A DNA stretch of 64,000 nucleotides. Origin: Bombella mellum (GTDB lineage: Bacteria; Pseudomonadota; Alphaproteobacteria; Acetobacterales; Acetobacteraceae). Below the pieces are notes generated by a model. That model saw only the letters and a list, made by a program, of their open reading frames with translations, had not been told where the DNA came from and did no database searches. How positions within the stretch are numbered: position 1 is the stretch's first letter; the number at the start of each line of letters is the position of its first letter. Of this stretch, positions 22,419-32,612 are shown piece after piece. The translations under genes and the position numbers were made by a program. Location of the stretch: the NCBI RefSeq assembly GCF_014048465.1, contig NZ_PDLY01000001.1, forward strand, positions 558,001 through 622,000, in the 5' to 3' direction.

Positions 22419-22861
22419 TGCCGACACATGCCGAGCAGAGAATGATTCCTTACTCCGCCGAACAGCTTTTTGATCTGGTGGCGGATGTTGGCAAATATCC
22501 CGAGTTCCTGCCTTGGTGTGTGCGTTCCGTCATCCGGGCCCGTACGGAAAATGAACTGCTGGCGGATCTGACGATCGGCTTCGGGCCGTTCCGGGAGAGC
22601 TATACGAGCCGCGTGCGGCTGGAGCGGCCCCATCGCATCGTCGTGGGCTATGAGCGTGGCCCTTTCAAGCACCTGAAGAATGTCTGGACCTTCACGCCGG
22701 AAGGGCAGCAGTGCCGTGTCGATTTTTTTGTGGATTTCGAGTTCCGCTCCCGCCTGCTGCGGAATGCCATCGGGATGGTCTTCAATGAAGGCGTGAGACT
22801 GATGGTGAAGGCTTTCATCACCCGGGCTGGCAAGGTGTATGGCCCGCCAAAGGAAAACTGA
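22418..22861 (+). CDS. START-like protein, RatA / coenzyme Q-binding Coq10 family
   Basis: 147-residue single-domain protein beginning THAEQRMIPYSAEQLFDLVADVGKYPEFLPWC, the typical START of the polyketide-cyclase/Coq10 family. In E. coli RatA was reported to block ribosome subunit association; the mitochondrial homolog Coq10 binds ubiquinone. The lipA-coq10 pairing is frequent in alphaproteobacteria and favours the ubiquinone-related role. TGATG overlap with lipA indicates coupling. Confidence 0.88.
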   Translation: MPTHAEQRMIPYSAEQLFDLVADVGKYPEFLPWCVRSVIRARTENELLADLTIGFGPFRESYTSRVRLERPHRIVVGYERGPFKHLKNVWTFTPEGQQCRVDFFVDFEFRSRLLRNAIGMVFNEGVRLMVKAFITRAGKVYGPPKEN

Positions 22862-22954
22862 AAGCATACATTGTAAATAAACTATTTCATTGCAGCAAAG
22901 ACGATAAGGGTAGAAAGCTGTTTTATATGTAATATTTCTTTTAGATATGCGTGA

Positions 22955-22983
22955 TTGTCTTGAAGAAATAATCGTCCTAGAAT
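22955..22983 (+). promoter_or_regulatory. Probable sigma70 promoter for the His-rich exported gene
   Basis: TTGTCT (22955-22960) and TAGAAT (22978-22983) are separated by 17 bp. They lie in an AT-rich 163-bp gap, 42 bp ahead of the ATG at 23025. The predicted start of transcription is near 22990. Confidence 0.6.
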
Positions 22984-23024
22984 GCCTTCCGTCATCACAT
23001 GGAAGGATGATTGAGGAGGATTTT

Positions 23025-23312
23025 ATGAAGAAACTGTCTCTTTCTGCTCTCGCTCTGATCGGCCTGACCGCCGCTGCTGCTCCGGCTTTCGCTGCTGATG
23101 CCCACACGGGTGCAGGCCATCACCGTGGCCATCACCACCACGGCAAGAAGTGCGGCATGAAGCACGCTGGCCAGAAGAAGGACGACGGCAAGGCTCCGCA
23201 GGCTACTGAGGACCTGAACGCTTCTTCCCTGCAGAAGTCCCAGCCGGTTGTCCCGCCGACAGCTCCGGCCCAGCCTGCCGCCACGGACGCTGCTCCGGCC
23301 CAGGCCAACTGA
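23025..23312 (+). CDS. Small His-rich exported protein
   Basis: 95-residue protein of unknown function. ATG 23025 is preceded by a strong GAGGAGGA site and gives a clean Sec signal peptide (MKKLSLSALALIGLTAAAA, cleavage after AFA). The mature protein starts with a His cluster (HHRGHHHHGKKCGMKHAGQ) that could bind Ni, Cu or Zn, then a Pro/Ala/Gln-rich unstructured tail. It has its own promoter and terminator. A role in periplasmic metal handling is inference from composition only. Confidence 0.75.
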   Translation: MKKLSLSALALIGLTAAAAPAFAADAHTGAGHHRGHHHHGKKCGMKHAGQKKDDGKAPQATEDLNASSLQKSQPVVPPTAPAQPAATDAAPAQAN

Positions 23313-23337
23313 TCCAGAGCATTCTGTCAGTATGAAA

Positions 23338-23365
23338 ACGGCCCCAGCGATGGGGCCGTTTTTTT
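23338..23365 (+). terminator. Bidirectional Rho-independent terminator
   Basis: Stem ACGGCCCCA / TGGGGCCGT with a GCGA loop, preceded by AAAA and followed by seven T residues. It separates the His-rich gene from the converging slt gene. Confidence 0.93.
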
Positions 23366-23389
23366 ATGTCCTGCATGTGCAGGGAGACA

Positions 23390-25360
23390 TCACTGGCCGG
23401 AACGAATCGCATAGAGGGACATGTCGGCCTCGATATGTTCAATATAAAGCCGGGTTTCCCTGTAAGGGATGAGCATGATCCAGCGCAGAAGCGTGTCTTC
23501 ATCATCAAGGGTGGGGGTGGCCGGGCTGTCCATCTGGTCCTGCCACTGTCTGGAGCGTGTCGGGCCTGCGTTGTATGCCGCCAAGGCATAGGGGAGGACA
23601 TTGCCGGAGCGGGCGAGAAGGTCATCCATGAAGAGACTGCCGATCGTGACGTTGACGGTCGGGTCCAGCAGGTCGGAAGGGGACGTAAGGCTGTAAGGCA
23701 GGTTGTGGTGATGTGTCGTCTGTATGGCCGTGGGCAGCAGGAGCTGGGTCAGCCCCAGAGCGTGACGGGGGCTGACGGCAAAACTGTCCATGCTGCTTTC
23801 CTGCCGTATGAGGGCTGGCATGAGGCCATCAGGCAGGGAGGCAGGCAAGGCGACGGCGGGAGGTGGGTAGCCATCCGGATACAGGGTGAGGCCCTGACGG
23901 GCCAGCTGGCGGGCGGCAAGAATGGCAGCCTTAGGGAGATCGAGTGACAGGGCCAGCCGGGCGACGGCAATCTGTGCTGTCCTGTCAGTCTGGGTGCGGC
24001 CCTGAAGGTAGGTCAGGAACAGCGTTGCATTCATCATGTCGCCCGACTGGCGGAGCCGTGTGGCCGCATCCATCAGATCAGGGCGTGGACGAGCCTGTCC
24101 GGCAGCGGGGATGGGTGGCAGGGCCGCCAGCTGCTGTCTGAGGGCCGACCGGAACCGGGCATCCCTCAGAGCCGTGGAAAGGAAGGGGCTGTGATTCAGG
24201 CGGGCCAGAGCCAGCTGCCCATGGAAGGTCGTCGGGAGGGCGGCGGCCTTTCTGTAGAAAGGAGCGGCCTGGTCGGGATGTCCGTCTTCCATTGCCCGGC
24301 CCATCCAGTAAAGGCCGGTGGCACGCTGGTTCAGGTCTGTCATCGCAGCCAGTGCCCGGAAATGCGGGATGGCCCTGCCGGGGTCATGCAGGAACGAGAG
24401 TGCGACATAGCCAGCCATGAGGTGGCTGTCGGGGGTCTGCTCCGATGCCGGAATGGTTTCCAGAAGGGCAGAGCCGGTCTGCGGGGCGTCATTCCTGCCG
24501 GTACGGAGCAGCGCACGGACGAGAGATGTCCGCTCATCCTGCCATTGCAGGATGGTCGGTGCCGTCAGGGATGAGGCGGCTTTTCGGCTGGAGGACTGCG
24601 GCCAGAGCTGGACTGCCTCATCCAGCCTGTCATGGAGACGCAGATAGCGCAGCCGGTAATAGAGGAGGAAGTCATCACTCGTCGCAGGGACGGTCTGGAA
24701 GGCCGCATCCGCCTCGGCGGTGGCGAAACGGTTGGCCAGCCGTGCGGCCAGAAGGGGGCGCAGGGAAGACGGTACCCGCTGGAGCTGCTGCCGGGCGAGA
24801 GAAAGCGGGCCGGTGCGTTCCAGCCTTTCATAGCGTTTCAGCTCGTCATCCGGTGTCAGTGAGGTGGCGAACCGTGAGAGGAACGAGCGGCTTTCGCTGG
24901 CGGTCATGTCCGTGTCCCGCCAGAGCCTTCGTGCCTGGGAGGCCGGATCGGAGAGGAAGGGGACGCAGGCGGACAGCAGATCGCTGCGTGTTATGGGAAA
25001 GGCCGGACAGAGCGAACGGCGTGTCTGGGGATCGGGCGTGGCCAGCAGGGCCCGTTCATAACGGCTGCTGATCCTTTTCTCCAGCGGCCAGGCAGGCCGT
25101 TGACGGAGGAAGGCGGCATAGCGTTGCGCAGGGTAGCTCCCTCCGTCCGGAGCGGTCAGGGCCTTCCATTCATCCAGGCGGGAGGCGGAGGATGCGGAGG
25201 AAACGGGAGTGGTCAGGCCCAGCTCCTCTTCCAGCGACCGGTCGGCATCCCCCCGGGCCATGGAGACGGGCTGCAGCAGGGCGAGGGCCAGCAGCAGGCC
25301 GCCCCTCAGGAGGCGGGGTTTTTTCGGGAAGTCAGGAGGCGTGAGGGAAGAGTATCTCAT
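23390..25360 (-). CDS. slt: Soluble lytic murein transglycosylase
   Basis: Exported enzyme cleaving the glycan strand of peptidoglycan to 1,6-anhydromuropeptides. 656 residues: signal peptide (LLRGGLLLALALLQPVSMARG), a long alpha-superhelical region (TPR-like, residues ~60-480) and a C-terminal SLT lysozyme-like domain. The catalytic Glu lies in LIRQESSMD, with ALGLTQLLLPTA and ALAAYNAGP. The usual GLMQLMP is replaced by GLTQLLLP. The start overlaps the upstream TerC-like gene by 29 bp. Confidence 0.9.
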   Translation of the reverse strand: MRYSSLTPPDFPKKPRLLRGGLLLALALLQPVSMARGDADRSLEEELGLTTPVSSASSASRLDEWKALTAPDGGSYPAQRYAAFLRQRPAWPLEKRISSRYERALLATPDPQTRRSLCPAFPITRSDLLSACVPFLSDPASQARRLWRDTDMTASESRSFLSRFATSLTPDDELKRYERLERTGPLSLARQQLQRVPSSLRPLLAARLANRFATAEADAAFQTVPATSDDFLLYYRLRYLRLHDRLDEAVQLWPQSSSRKAASSLTAPTILQWQDERTSLVRALLRTGRNDAPQTGSALLETIPASEQTPDSHLMAGYVALSFLHDPGRAIPHFRALAAMTDLNQRATGLYWMGRAMEDGHPDQAAPFYRKAAALPTTFHGQLALARLNHSPFLSTALRDARFRSALRQQLAALPPIPAAGQARPRPDLMDAATRLRQSGDMMNATLFLTYLQGRTQTDRTAQIAVARLALSLDLPKAAILAARQLARQGLTLYPDGYPPPAVALPASLPDGLMPALIRQESSMDSFAVSPRHALGLTQLLLPTAIQTTHHHNLPYSLTSPSDLLDPTVNVTIGSLFMDDLLARSGNVLPYALAAYNAGPTRSRQWQDQMDSPATPTLDDEDTLLRWIMLIPYRETRLYIEHIEADMSLYAIRSGQ

Positions 25361-25970
25361 GATAGCCCAGAAAGAAGAGGTGGATGCTGAGGCCTATCAT
25401 GATGACGAACCCGAACCAGCCCAGCCAGCGCATGCGCAGCAGCAGGGTCGGCGTGTGCATGACGCCAAGGGTGATGATCAGGATGGACATGACCAGCCCG
25501 ATGATGAGGATGACATGATGGTAGATGGAGAGGCAGGCGATGGCGAGTATGTTGTCCAGCCCCAGTGCCAGATCGGCGATGATGATTTTTGGTATGGCCT
25601 CGGCCAGACTCGTGGAATGGCTGCTTTCTTCGTCCGGGTCGGGAGAGGTGAGGGCGCGGAAGAGGGACCAGCTCGTCCAGAGAAGAAGGACACCCGCCAC
25701 GATCTTCGTATAGGAGAAGATGAGCAGGTCGCTGAGGATGAGTGTCAGCCCGATCCGCAGGAAGGCGGCCAGGGCTGTGCCGAACATCAGGGCCTGCCGC
25801 CGGTACCTCCGCAGTTCCACCTTGGCGAGGGGGGAATGGAAGTCCTCATCCAGTCTGGTTGGCCTTATGCTGTCTATGATCTTCTTGAGGATGACCACAT
25901 TGTAGCCGCTGAGGGCCAGGTTCAGGAGGATGGTCAGAAAGACCATCAGGATGAAGTGGGAAAAAGACAT
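25332..25970 (-). CDS. TerC/YjbE-family integral membrane protein
   Basis: 212-residue protein with six or seven transmembrane helices. It has the two family repeats: an N-terminal LNLALSGYNVVIL and an internal LALGLDNILAIA. Family members with Asp in both motifs are linked to Mn(II) export and exoenzyme metallation; here the first motif has Gly-Tyr instead of Asp-Asn, so metal transport is less certain. Coupled to slt by overlap. The function stated is family knowledge, not shown here. Confidence 0.78.
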   Translation of the reverse strand: MSFSHFILMVFLTILLNLALSGYNVVILKKIIDSIRPTRLDEDFHSPLAKVELRRYRRQALMFGTALAAFLRIGLTLILSDLLIFSYTKIVAGVLLLWTSWSLFRALTSPDPDEESSHSTSLAEAIPKIIIADLALGLDNILAIACLSIYHHVILIIGLVMSILIITLGVMHTPTLLLRMRWLGWFGFVIMIGLSIHLFFLGYHEILFPHAS

Positions 25971-26195
25971 GGCCGTACTATGGATTGCAGTGTCTGGTCT
26001 CTACCGTTGCACCGGAGCATATAGACAGAAAAGGTTTCAAATGTGGAGAAACGATCGTCTCACGGAAAGCTTTTTGAAAAGACTGTCCGGTTTATGCTCT
26101 TGCAAAAGCTGGTTCATTCTCCTTAACACCTCTGGGCAAAAGGGTATCATTTGGGCTAATCAGGGCTGGATTGCTTTTCCTGCAGGAGTTACGTC

Positions 26196-27527
26196 ATGGT
26201 TCCCCGCTACGCGCGCCCCCGGATGACGGCCATCTGGTCCCCTGTCAACCGTTACCGTATCTGGTTCGAGATTGAGGCCCTGGCCTGTGAAGCCCTTGCC
26301 CGCAGGGGCGAGATTCCGGCAGAGGCGGCGGAGGTCATCCGGACAAAGGGCGATGCGGCCATGGCGGCGTTCTCTGATGCGGATGTGGCGAGGATCGACG
26401 AGATCGAGGCGGAAACACGCCATGACGTCATTGCCTTCCTGACATGGCTTGCGGAGAAGGTGGGGCCGGAGAGCCGTTTCGTCCATATGGGCATGACGTC
26501 CTCCGATGTGCTGGATACCTGCCTTGCCGTGCAGCTGACACAGGCGACCGACATTCTCCTTGAGGACATGGACATCCTGCTGACCGCCCTGAAGAAGCGG
26601 GCCCATGAGCACAAACATACCGTCACCATCGGGCGGAGCCACGGCATCCATGCGGAACCCATGAGCTTTGGCCAGAAGCTGGCCGGACATTATGCGGAAT
26701 TCGCCCGCAACCGTCGCCGCCTTGAGGTGGCCCGTGAGGAAATCGCCGTCTGTGCCATTTCCGGTGCGGTGGGGACCTATGCCCACATTTCTCCCGAGGT
26801 GGAGGAATATGTGGCCAGCCATCTGGGACTGAAGGCGGAATCCGTTTCCACGCAGGTGATCCCCCGTGACCGCCATGCGGCCTTCTTCTGCGCCCTGGGC
26901 GTGATCGCCAGCGGGATCGAGCGTCTGGCGACGGAAGTACGGCATCTCCAGCGGTCCGAGGTGCGCGAGGCGGAGGAGTTCTTCCATGCCGGCCAGAAGG
27001 GCAGCTCGGCCATGCCGCACAAGCGGAACCCGGTCCTCTCCGAGAACCTGACGGGTCTGGCCCGGCTCATCCGCTCCTATGTCACTCCGGCCCTGGAGAA
27101 CGTGGCCCTGTGGCATGAGCGTGACATCAGCCATTCTTCCGTCGAGCGGAACATCTGCCCGGATGGGACGATCACGCTGGACTTCGCCCTGGCCCGCCTG
27201 TCCGGCATGATGGAGAAGCTGGTGGTCTATCCCGACCAGATGATCGCCAACGTGGAGAGCCTGGGCGGTGTGGTCCATTCCGGCGAGGTGCTGCTGGTGC
27301 TGGCCCGGGCCGGCATCTCCCGTGAGGACGCCTACCGCATCGTCCAGCGTGCCGCCATGGCGACGTGGACGAAGCTGGGCACGCCCGAAGGGCGGACCTT
27401 CCGTGAGAATCTGGAGGCTGATCCCGAGGTTGCCGGGCGTGTCGAGAAGGCCGTGCTTGACGATGCGCTGGACCCGGCCCGTCATCTGCGTGCCGTGGAT
27501 CAGATTTTTGCCCGTGTTTTTGGCTGA
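26196..27527 (+). CDS. purB: Adenylosuccinate lyase
   Basis: Catalyses two fumarate-releasing steps of purine synthesis (SAICAR to AICAR, adenylosuccinate to AMP). 443 residues with the superfamily signature GQKGSSAMPHKRNPVLSEN and the His-containing segments TSSDVLDTC and GRSHGIHAEP. GGAG precedes ATG 26196. The 225-bp AT-rich gap upstream probably carries its promoter; purC follows 111 bp later. Confidence 0.97.
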   Translation: MVPRYARPRMTAIWSPVNRYRIWFEIEALACEALARRGEIPAEAAEVIRTKGDAAMAAFSDADVARIDEIEAETRHDVIAFLTWLAEKVGPESRFVHMGMTSSDVLDTCLAVQLTQATDILLEDMDILLTALKKRAHEHKHTVTIGRSHGIHAEPMSFGQKLAGHYAEFARNRRRLEVAREEIAVCAISGAVGTYAHISPEVEEYVASHLGLKAESVSTQVIPRDRHAAFFCALGVIASGIERLATEVRHLQRSEVREAEEFFHAGQKGSSAMPHKRNPVLSENLTGLARLIRSYVTPALENVALWHERDISHSSVERNICPDGTITLDFALARLSGMMEKLVVYPDQMIANVESLGGVVHSGEVLLVLARAGISREDAYRIVQRAAMATWTKLGTPEGRTFRENLEADPEVAGRVEKAVLDDALDPARHLRAVDQIFARVFG

Positions 27528-27638
27528 GGATCATGGCCGGGCTGCGTCCCGGCCTGATCTCAGGCTCGTATAAGGGCATCCGGCTGTGTTAAGCTGTTAA
27601 GAATGCCTGATAGGTGTATCGAGTTAAGGATTGAATGA

Positions 27639-28403
27639 ATGGCTCGCCGTCGTCAGATTTATGAGGGAAAAGCCAAGATCATCTTTGAGGGACCGGAGCC
27701 GGGGACGGTGGTCCAGTATTTCAAGGATGATGCGACAGCCGGCAATGGGGCCAAGAGTGGCGTCATCACGGGCAAGGGCGTCCTCAACAACCGTATCAGC
27801 GAATATCTGATGCAGCGTCTGGGGGAGCTGGGCATCCCCACGCACTTCATCCGCAGCCTGAACATGCGTGAGCAGCTGGTGCGTGAGGTGGAGATCATCC
27901 CGCTGGAGGTCGTGGTCCGCAATGTGGTGGCGGGGTCCCTGTCCAAGCGTTTCGGTCTGCCGGAAGGCGAGCGTCTGTCCCGCACCCTTGTGGAATATTA
28001 CTACAAGAATGATGCGCTGAATGATCCGCTGATCTCCGAGGAGCATATCGCCACGTTCGGCTGGGCGCATCCGCAGGAACTGGAGGAAATCCAGAGCCTG
28101 GCCCTGCGGGTGAATGATTTCCTGTGCGGGCTGTTCACCGGTGTCGGCATCACGCTGGTCGACTTCAAGCTGGAGTTCGGCCGCCTCTGGCAGGGGGATG
28201 AGATGCGGATCGTGCTGGCGGATGAGATCTCGCCGGACAACTGCCGCCTGTGGGACAGCCGGACACAGGAAAAAATGGACAAGGACCGGTTCCGCCGGGA
28301 CATGGGTGGCGTGGGCGAGGCCTATCAGGAGGTCGCACGCCGCCTTGGCATCCTCCCGGAGAACGGACAGGGTGAGAACGTATCTGCAGAAGGTGTACAA
28401 TGA
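27639..28403 (+). CDS. purC: Phosphoribosylaminoimidazole-succinocarboxamide synthase
   Basis: SAICAR synthase, joining aspartate to CAIR with ATP. 254 residues with [18 protein letters not shown], the family stretch [19 protein letters not shown], and [11 protein letters not shown] ... [14 protein letters not shown]. First gene of a run in which every junction overlaps or abuts: purC-purS ATGA, purS-next ATGA, purQ-purL 1 bp. Confidence 0.97.
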   Translation: MARRRQIYEGKAKIIFEGPEPGTVVQYFKDDATAGNGAKSGVITGKGVLNNRISEYLMQRLGELGIPTHFIRSLNMREQLVREVEIIPLEVVVRNVVAGSLSKRFGLPEGERLSRTLVEYYYKNDALNDPLISEEHIATFGWAHPQELEEIQSLALRVNDFLCGLFTGVGITLVDFKLEFGRLWQGDEMRIVLADEISPDNCRLWDSRTQEKMDKDRFRRDMGGVGEAYQEVARRLGILPENGQGENVSAEGVQ

Positions 28404-28642
28404 AGGTCAGGGTTTTTGTCTCTCTGAAGGATGGTGTCCTGGACCCGCAGGGCAAGGCGGTGGAGCATGCGCTGCATTCTCTCGGTTTCGAGGGAGCTTC
28501 CGGCGTGCGGATCAGCCGTGTGGTGGATCTGCATGTGAAGGCTGAGAATGCCGAGGCAGCCAGAAAGAAGGGCGAGGAGATGGCACGTGCCCTTCTGGCC
28601 AACGAAGTGATTGAAGACTTTCATGTGGAGGTGGTCGTATGA
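28400..28642 (+). CDS. purS: Phosphoribosylformylglycinamidine synthase subunit PurS
   Basis: 80-residue small subunit that bridges PurL and PurQ in the three-part FGAM synthase. Typical opening [20 protein letters not shown] and closing [12 protein letters not shown]. Overlaps purC and the following Rap1a-like gene by 4 bp each. Confidence 0.95.
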   Translation: MKVRVFVSLKDGVLDPQGKAVEHALHSLGFEGASGVRISRVVDLHVKAENAEAARKKGEEMARALLANEVIEDFHVEVVV

Positions 28643-29397
28643 AGCCTATTCGACAGACAGGGCTGGTTTTGCTGCTGGGCGTGGCGTGCATGTTCCTGGG
28701 TACGGCAGCCCATGCGCAGCGTATTTCTTCTCTGTCCGGCGTGGAGCTGGGTGATCTCTGCCGGAAAGAGTCCAAGCGTGAGGCCTGCGGGTCCTACCTG
28801 GCTGGCGTGGTGGACGGGGCCGCATGGTCCCAGAGCTTCGGCACGCTGATGGGTGCCCGCCCGGCAACGGCTTTCTGCCTGCCTTCCGGGATCAAGGGCA
28901 TACAGGTACGCTCCCTCGTCGTCGGCTGGCTGGCCGGTCACGAGAATGCGGCCAGCCAGCCTGCTGGCCGTGCCGTCTACCAGGCCCTGCATGACAACTA
29001 TACCTGCCCCACGGGCATGGCCGGCATGTATGTCGAGCAGCGTGCCGAGGCGCAGAACATTTCATCCCTGCCGGGGCGTGGTCTTGTCTCCATGTGCACG
29101 CATGAGAGTGGTCTGCTGGCCTGTGACGGCTATCTGGCTGGCACGATGGACAGTGAGGTCTGGTCCCGCAACTATTCCACGGTCGAGGGCGTGCACACGC
29201 CGGTGGCGTTCTGCGTGCCGAAGGAGATCCGTGGTGCGCAGCTCCGTGCTCTTGTCGTGGGCTGGTATGCCGGTCATGAGGATGCCCTGAACGAACCTGC
29301 CGGACGTGGCATCTATCGTGCCCTGCATGACAATTATCCGTGCTCTTCCACGATACGCCCCATTGCCTCGGTACAGTCAGGGGGCAGAGGACAGTAA
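28639..29397 (+). CDS. Exported protein with two Rap1a/Tai-like domains, inside the pur operon
   Basis: 252 residues with a signal peptide (LVLLLGVACMFLGTAAHA). Two homologous halves follow. Each has the pattern Leu-x-x-x-Cys, a Cys-x-x-Tyr-Leu-x-Gly segment (CGSYLAGVVDG; CDGYLAGTMDS), FC-x-P, VVGW-x-AGHE and ALHDNY-x-C. The four cysteines per half suggest two disulfides. This resembles the Rap1a/Tai immunity-protein fold known from type VI effector-immunity pairs, but no T6SS effector is near. It sits between purS and purQ with a 4-bp overlap on one side and no gap on the other. A role in purine synthesis is unlikely, since it is exported. Confidence 0.75.
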   Translation: MKPIRQTGLVLLLGVACMFLGTAAHAQRISSLSGVELGDLCRKESKREACGSYLAGVVDGAAWSQSFGTLMGARPATAFCLPSGIKGIQVRSLVVGWLAGHENAASQPAGRAVYQALHDNYTCPTGMAGMYVEQRAEAQNISSLPGRGLVSMCTHESGLLACDGYLAGTMDSEVWSRNYSTVEGVHTPVAFCVPKEIRGAQLRALVVGWYAGHEDALNEPAGRGIYRALHDNYPCSSTIRPIASVQSGGRGQ

Positions 29398-30096
29398 ATG
29401 AAAACAGGTATCGTCGTTTTCCCGGGCACCAATCGGGAGCGCGACATGGCTCAGGCCTTCCGGGTGGTATCCGGCAAGACACCTCAGATGCTCTGGCATC
29501 AGCAGGATAATGTCGACGGGCTTGACCTGGTCGTTCTGCCGGGTGGTTTCAGCTTCGGTGACTATCTCCGCAGCGGGGCCATGGCGGCCCATTCTCCCAT
29601 CATGAAGGCCGTGCGCCGGTTTGCGGAGAAAGGGGGCTATGTCCTCGGCGTCTGCAACGGTTTCCAGATTCTGACGGAAGCCCAGATGCTGCCGGGTGCG
29701 CTCCTGCGTAACGCAGGGATGCGCTTCCTCTCTCAGGACTGCCACCTGAAGGTGGAAGGCCGGGACAGCATCTTCACGTCAGGCTGGAATCATGGAGATG
29801 TCTTCCGTGCGCCGATGGCGCATGGTGATGGCAACTACACGGCTGCGCCCGACGTTCTGGACCGTCTGGAAGGTGAGGGCCGGGTGGCCTTCCGCTACTG
29901 CACGGCAGAGGGCCACGTGAAGGATGGCGACGAGCATGTGAACATGAATGGCAGTGCCCGTTCCATTGCTGGCGTCCTGAGCGAGAACCGTCGTGTCTGC
30001 GGCCTCATGCCGCACCCCGAGAATCTGACGGAAGAGATTCTGGGCGGTACGGACGGGCTGCCGCTCTTCACCGGGATCATGGAGGCACTGGGCTGA
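29398..30096 (+). CDS. purQ: Phosphoribosylformylglycinamidine synthase subunit PurQ
   Basis: Glutaminase subunit supplying ammonia to PurL. 232 residues with [35 protein letters not shown], the nucleophile Cys in [13 protein letters not shown] and His/Glu in MPHPENL. It begins at the base after the preceding stop and shares one base with purL. Confidence 0.97.
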   Translation: MKTGIVVFPGTNRERDMAQAFRVVSGKTPQMLWHQQDNVDGLDLVVLPGGFSFGDYLRSGAMAAHSPIMKAVRRFAEKGGYVLGVCNGFQILTEAQMLPGALLRNAGMRFLSQDCHLKVEGRDSIFTSGWNHGDVFRAPMAHGDGNYTAAPDVLDRLEGEGRVAFRYCTAEGHVKDGDEHVNMNGSARSIAGVLSENRRVCGLMPHPENLTEEILGGTDGLPLFTGIMEALG

Positions 30097-32336
30097 TGAC
30101 AGCAGCACCTGTTGATATCGAGCTTGCACGCTCTTTCGGCCTGAAAGATGACGAATACGAGACCGTGCTGTGCATCATGGGGCGGACGCCGAGCCTGACG
30201 GAGCTTGGCATTTTCTCCGTCATGTGGTCGGAGCACTGTTCCTACAAGTCGTCCCGTCTTCATCTCAAGACACTGCCGATCAAGGCACCATGGGTCATTC
30301 ATGGTCCGGGTGAGAATGCTGGCGTGATCGACATCGGGGACGGGCTGGCGGCCGTCTTTAAGATGGAGAGCCACAACCATCCGTCTTTCATCGAACCCTA
30401 TCAGGGGGCGGCGACGGGTGTTGGCGGCATCCTGCGTGACGTGTTCACCATGGGTGCCCGTCCTATCGCCAACCTGAATGCTCTGCGTTTCGGTGATCCG
30501 TCCCATAAGGACACGAAACGTGTCGTGGATGGTGTTGTCCGTGGGATTGGTGGATATGGCAACTGCATGGGCGTGCCGACTGTCGGTGGTGAGGTGAACT
30601 TCCACTCCTCCTACAACTGTAATCCGCTGGTCAATGCGATGACGGTCGGGCTGGCCCGGCAGGACCGTATTTTCCTCTCCGCAGCAGCCGGTGTCGGTAA
30701 CCCTGTCGTCTATGTCGGTTCCAAGACCGGCCGGGATGGCATTCATGGTGCCACCATGTCGTCCGCCGAGTTTGACTCCGAGTCCAGCTCCAAGCGGCCC
30801 ACGGTGCAGGTTGGAGATCCCTTCACCGAGAAGCTGCTTCTGGAGGCCTGCCTTGAGCTGATGGCCACCGATGCGGTGATTTCCATTCAGGACATGGGGG
30901 CCGCCGGCCTGACATCATCCGCCGTGGAAATGGCCAGCAAGGGCGGTGTCGGGATCGATCTGGACCTTGACCACGTTCCGCAGCGTGAAGCCAACATGCA
31001 GGCTTACGAGATGATGCTCTCGGAAAGTCAGGAACGCATGCTCATGGTGCTGCGTCCGGACCGGACGGAAGAGGCACGCAGGATTTTCGAGAAGTGGGAA
31101 CTGGATTTCGCCATCGTCGGTCGGCTGACTGACAGCGGGCGGATCACGGTGCGTCATAACGGGAAGGTCGAGGCGGACATTCCGCTTGGACCTCTGGCCG
31201 ACGAGGCTCCGGTCTATGACCGTCCGACCATGGAGTATGAGCGTCCGCCCGCCTTGGTCCCGCCTGCTGATCCGTGCGGCATCGAGAAGGGGCTGCTCCA
31301 GCTTCTGTCCAGTGCCAACGGGGCATCCCGGGCGTGGATATGGAACCAGTATGACAGTGGCGTGGGTGGTCAGACCGTACAGCGGCCCGGTGGGGCTGAT
31401 GCCGCCATCGTGCGGGTGGAGGGGACCGATCGTGGCCTTGCCATGACGACCGACTGCACCCCCCGCTACGGACAGGCCGATCCTTATGTTGGTGGGGCAC
31501 AGGCTGTGCTGGAGGTGTGGCGCAATCTGACGGCGACCGGTGCCAGACCGTTGGCCATGACGGACAACCTCAATTTCGCCAGCCCGGAAAATCCGCGCAT
31601 CATGACGCAGTTCGTCGAAGCCGTGAAAGGCATCGGTGATGCCGGACGTGCTCTGGACTTTCCGGTCGTCAGTGGCAACGTCTCCCTGTACAATGAGACC
31701 CGTGGTGATGATGGTTCGGTGACGGCCATCCAGCCGGCTCCCGTGATTGGTGGCGTGGGTGTGCTGGATGACGTGCAGAAAGCTGTCGGCCTGGCCATGC
31801 CGCAGGATGGCGAGCTGCTTCTGGTTGGTGAGACCTGGGGTGAGCTGGGCCAGTCCATGTGGCTGAAGGAAATCCTCGGGCGTGAGGAAGGTGCTCCTCC
31901 GGCCGTCGATTTTGCGGCGGAGCGTCGGAATGGCGACTTCGTGCGTGAGCAGATACAGAAGGGGGCCATCCAGGCCTGTCATGACGTGTCTGACGGGGGT
32001 CTCATCGTCGCTCTGGCCGAGATGGCCATGGCAGGCAACACGGGCTGTACGCTGGATATTGCGCCGGATGATCTGCCGGAGCACATCTACTGGTTTGCGG
32101 AAGACCAGGCCCGGTATGTGCTGGCAACCCGCCAGGCTGATGCCGTGCTGGACGCCGCAAAGGCTGCCGGTGTACCGGTACGCCGTCTGGGGCAGGCCGG
32201 TGGCGAGGTGCTGAAGCTCGGTGATGTCATGGCCGTGCCGGTTCAGCAGCTGCGCAGTCAGCATGCCTCTTTTTTCCCCCGCTTCATGGGGAAGGAGGAC
32301 GATGCTCCGGTCGTGCATCTGGATGAACTGTCCTGA
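30096..32336 (+). CDS. purL: Phosphoribosylformylglycinamidine synthase subunit PurL
   Basis: Catalytic FGAM synthetase subunit, 746 residues, the small PurL type that needs PurS and PurQ. Visible motifs: [16 protein letters not shown], the ATP/metal site [38 protein letters not shown], and the second-half repeat [21 protein letters not shown]. Confidence 0.98.
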   Translation: MTAAPVDIELARSFGLKDDEYETVLCIMGRTPSLTELGIFSVMWSEHCSYKSSRLHLKTLPIKAPWVIHGPGENAGVIDIGDGLAAVFKMESHNHPSFIEPYQGAATGVGGILRDVFTMGARPIANLNALRFGDPSHKDTKRVVDGVVRGIGGYGNCMGVPTVGGEVNFHSSYNCNPLVNAMTVGLARQDRIFLSAAAGVGNPVVYVGSKTGRDGIHGATMSSAEFDSESSSKRPTVQVGDPFTEKLLLEACLELMATDAVISIQDMGAAGLTSSAVEMASKGGVGIDLDLDHVPQREANMQAYEMMLSESQERMLMVLRPDRTEEARRIFEKWELDFAIVGRLTDSGRITVRHNGKVEADIPLGPLADEAPVYDRPTMEYERPPALVPPADPCGIEKGLLQLLSSANGASRAWIWNQYDSGVGGQTVQRPGGADAAIVRVEGTDRGLAMTTDCTPRYGQADPYVGGAQAVLEVWRNLTATGARPLAMTDNLNFASPENPRIMTQFVEAVKGIGDAGRALDFPVVSGNVSLYNETRGDDGSVTAIQPAPVIGGVGVLDDVQKAVGLAMPQDGELLLVGETWGELGQSMWLKEILGREEGAPPAVDFAAERRNGDFVREQIQKGAIQACHDVSDGGLIVALAEMAMAGNTGCTLDIAPDDLPEHIYWFAEDQARYVLATRQADAVLDAAKAAGVPVRRLGQAGGEVLKLGDVMAVPVQQLRSQHASFFPRFMGKEDDAPVVHLDELS

Positions 32337-32363
32337 GGGAACGGGAATGAGGAGTTTTCAGCC

Positions 32364-32594
32364 ATGATGACAGCGGAAGAGATCGAAAGGACCCTTCGGG
32401 GAGCCTTTCCCGATGCCGAGATTGTGGTTGAGGACCTTGCGGGCGATGGTGACCACTTCGCCTGTGAGGTCGTCAGTGAGAAATTCCGTGGCATGCCACG
32501 GGTAAGACAGCACAAGCTGGTTTATGAAGCCTTCGGGGACCGTGTCGGGACAGAGCTTCATGCTCTCGCCGTGAAGACACGTATCCCTGACTGA
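32364..32594 (+). CDS. bolA: BolA family protein
   Basis: 76-residue BolA/IbaG-type protein. The KH-like fold ends with the conserved VRQHKLVYEAFGD and LHALAVKTRIP. The conserved His in RQHKLVY is the usual Fe-S ligand in BolA-glutaredoxin complexes. The next gene is a CGFS glutaredoxin, its expected partner. Confidence 0.93.
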   Translation: MMTAEEIERTLRGAFPDAEIVVEDLAGDGDHFACEVVSEKFRGMPRVRQHKLVYEAFGDRVGTELHALAVKTRIPD

Positions 32595-32612
32595 TTGAAA
32601 GGACATGCTCAG

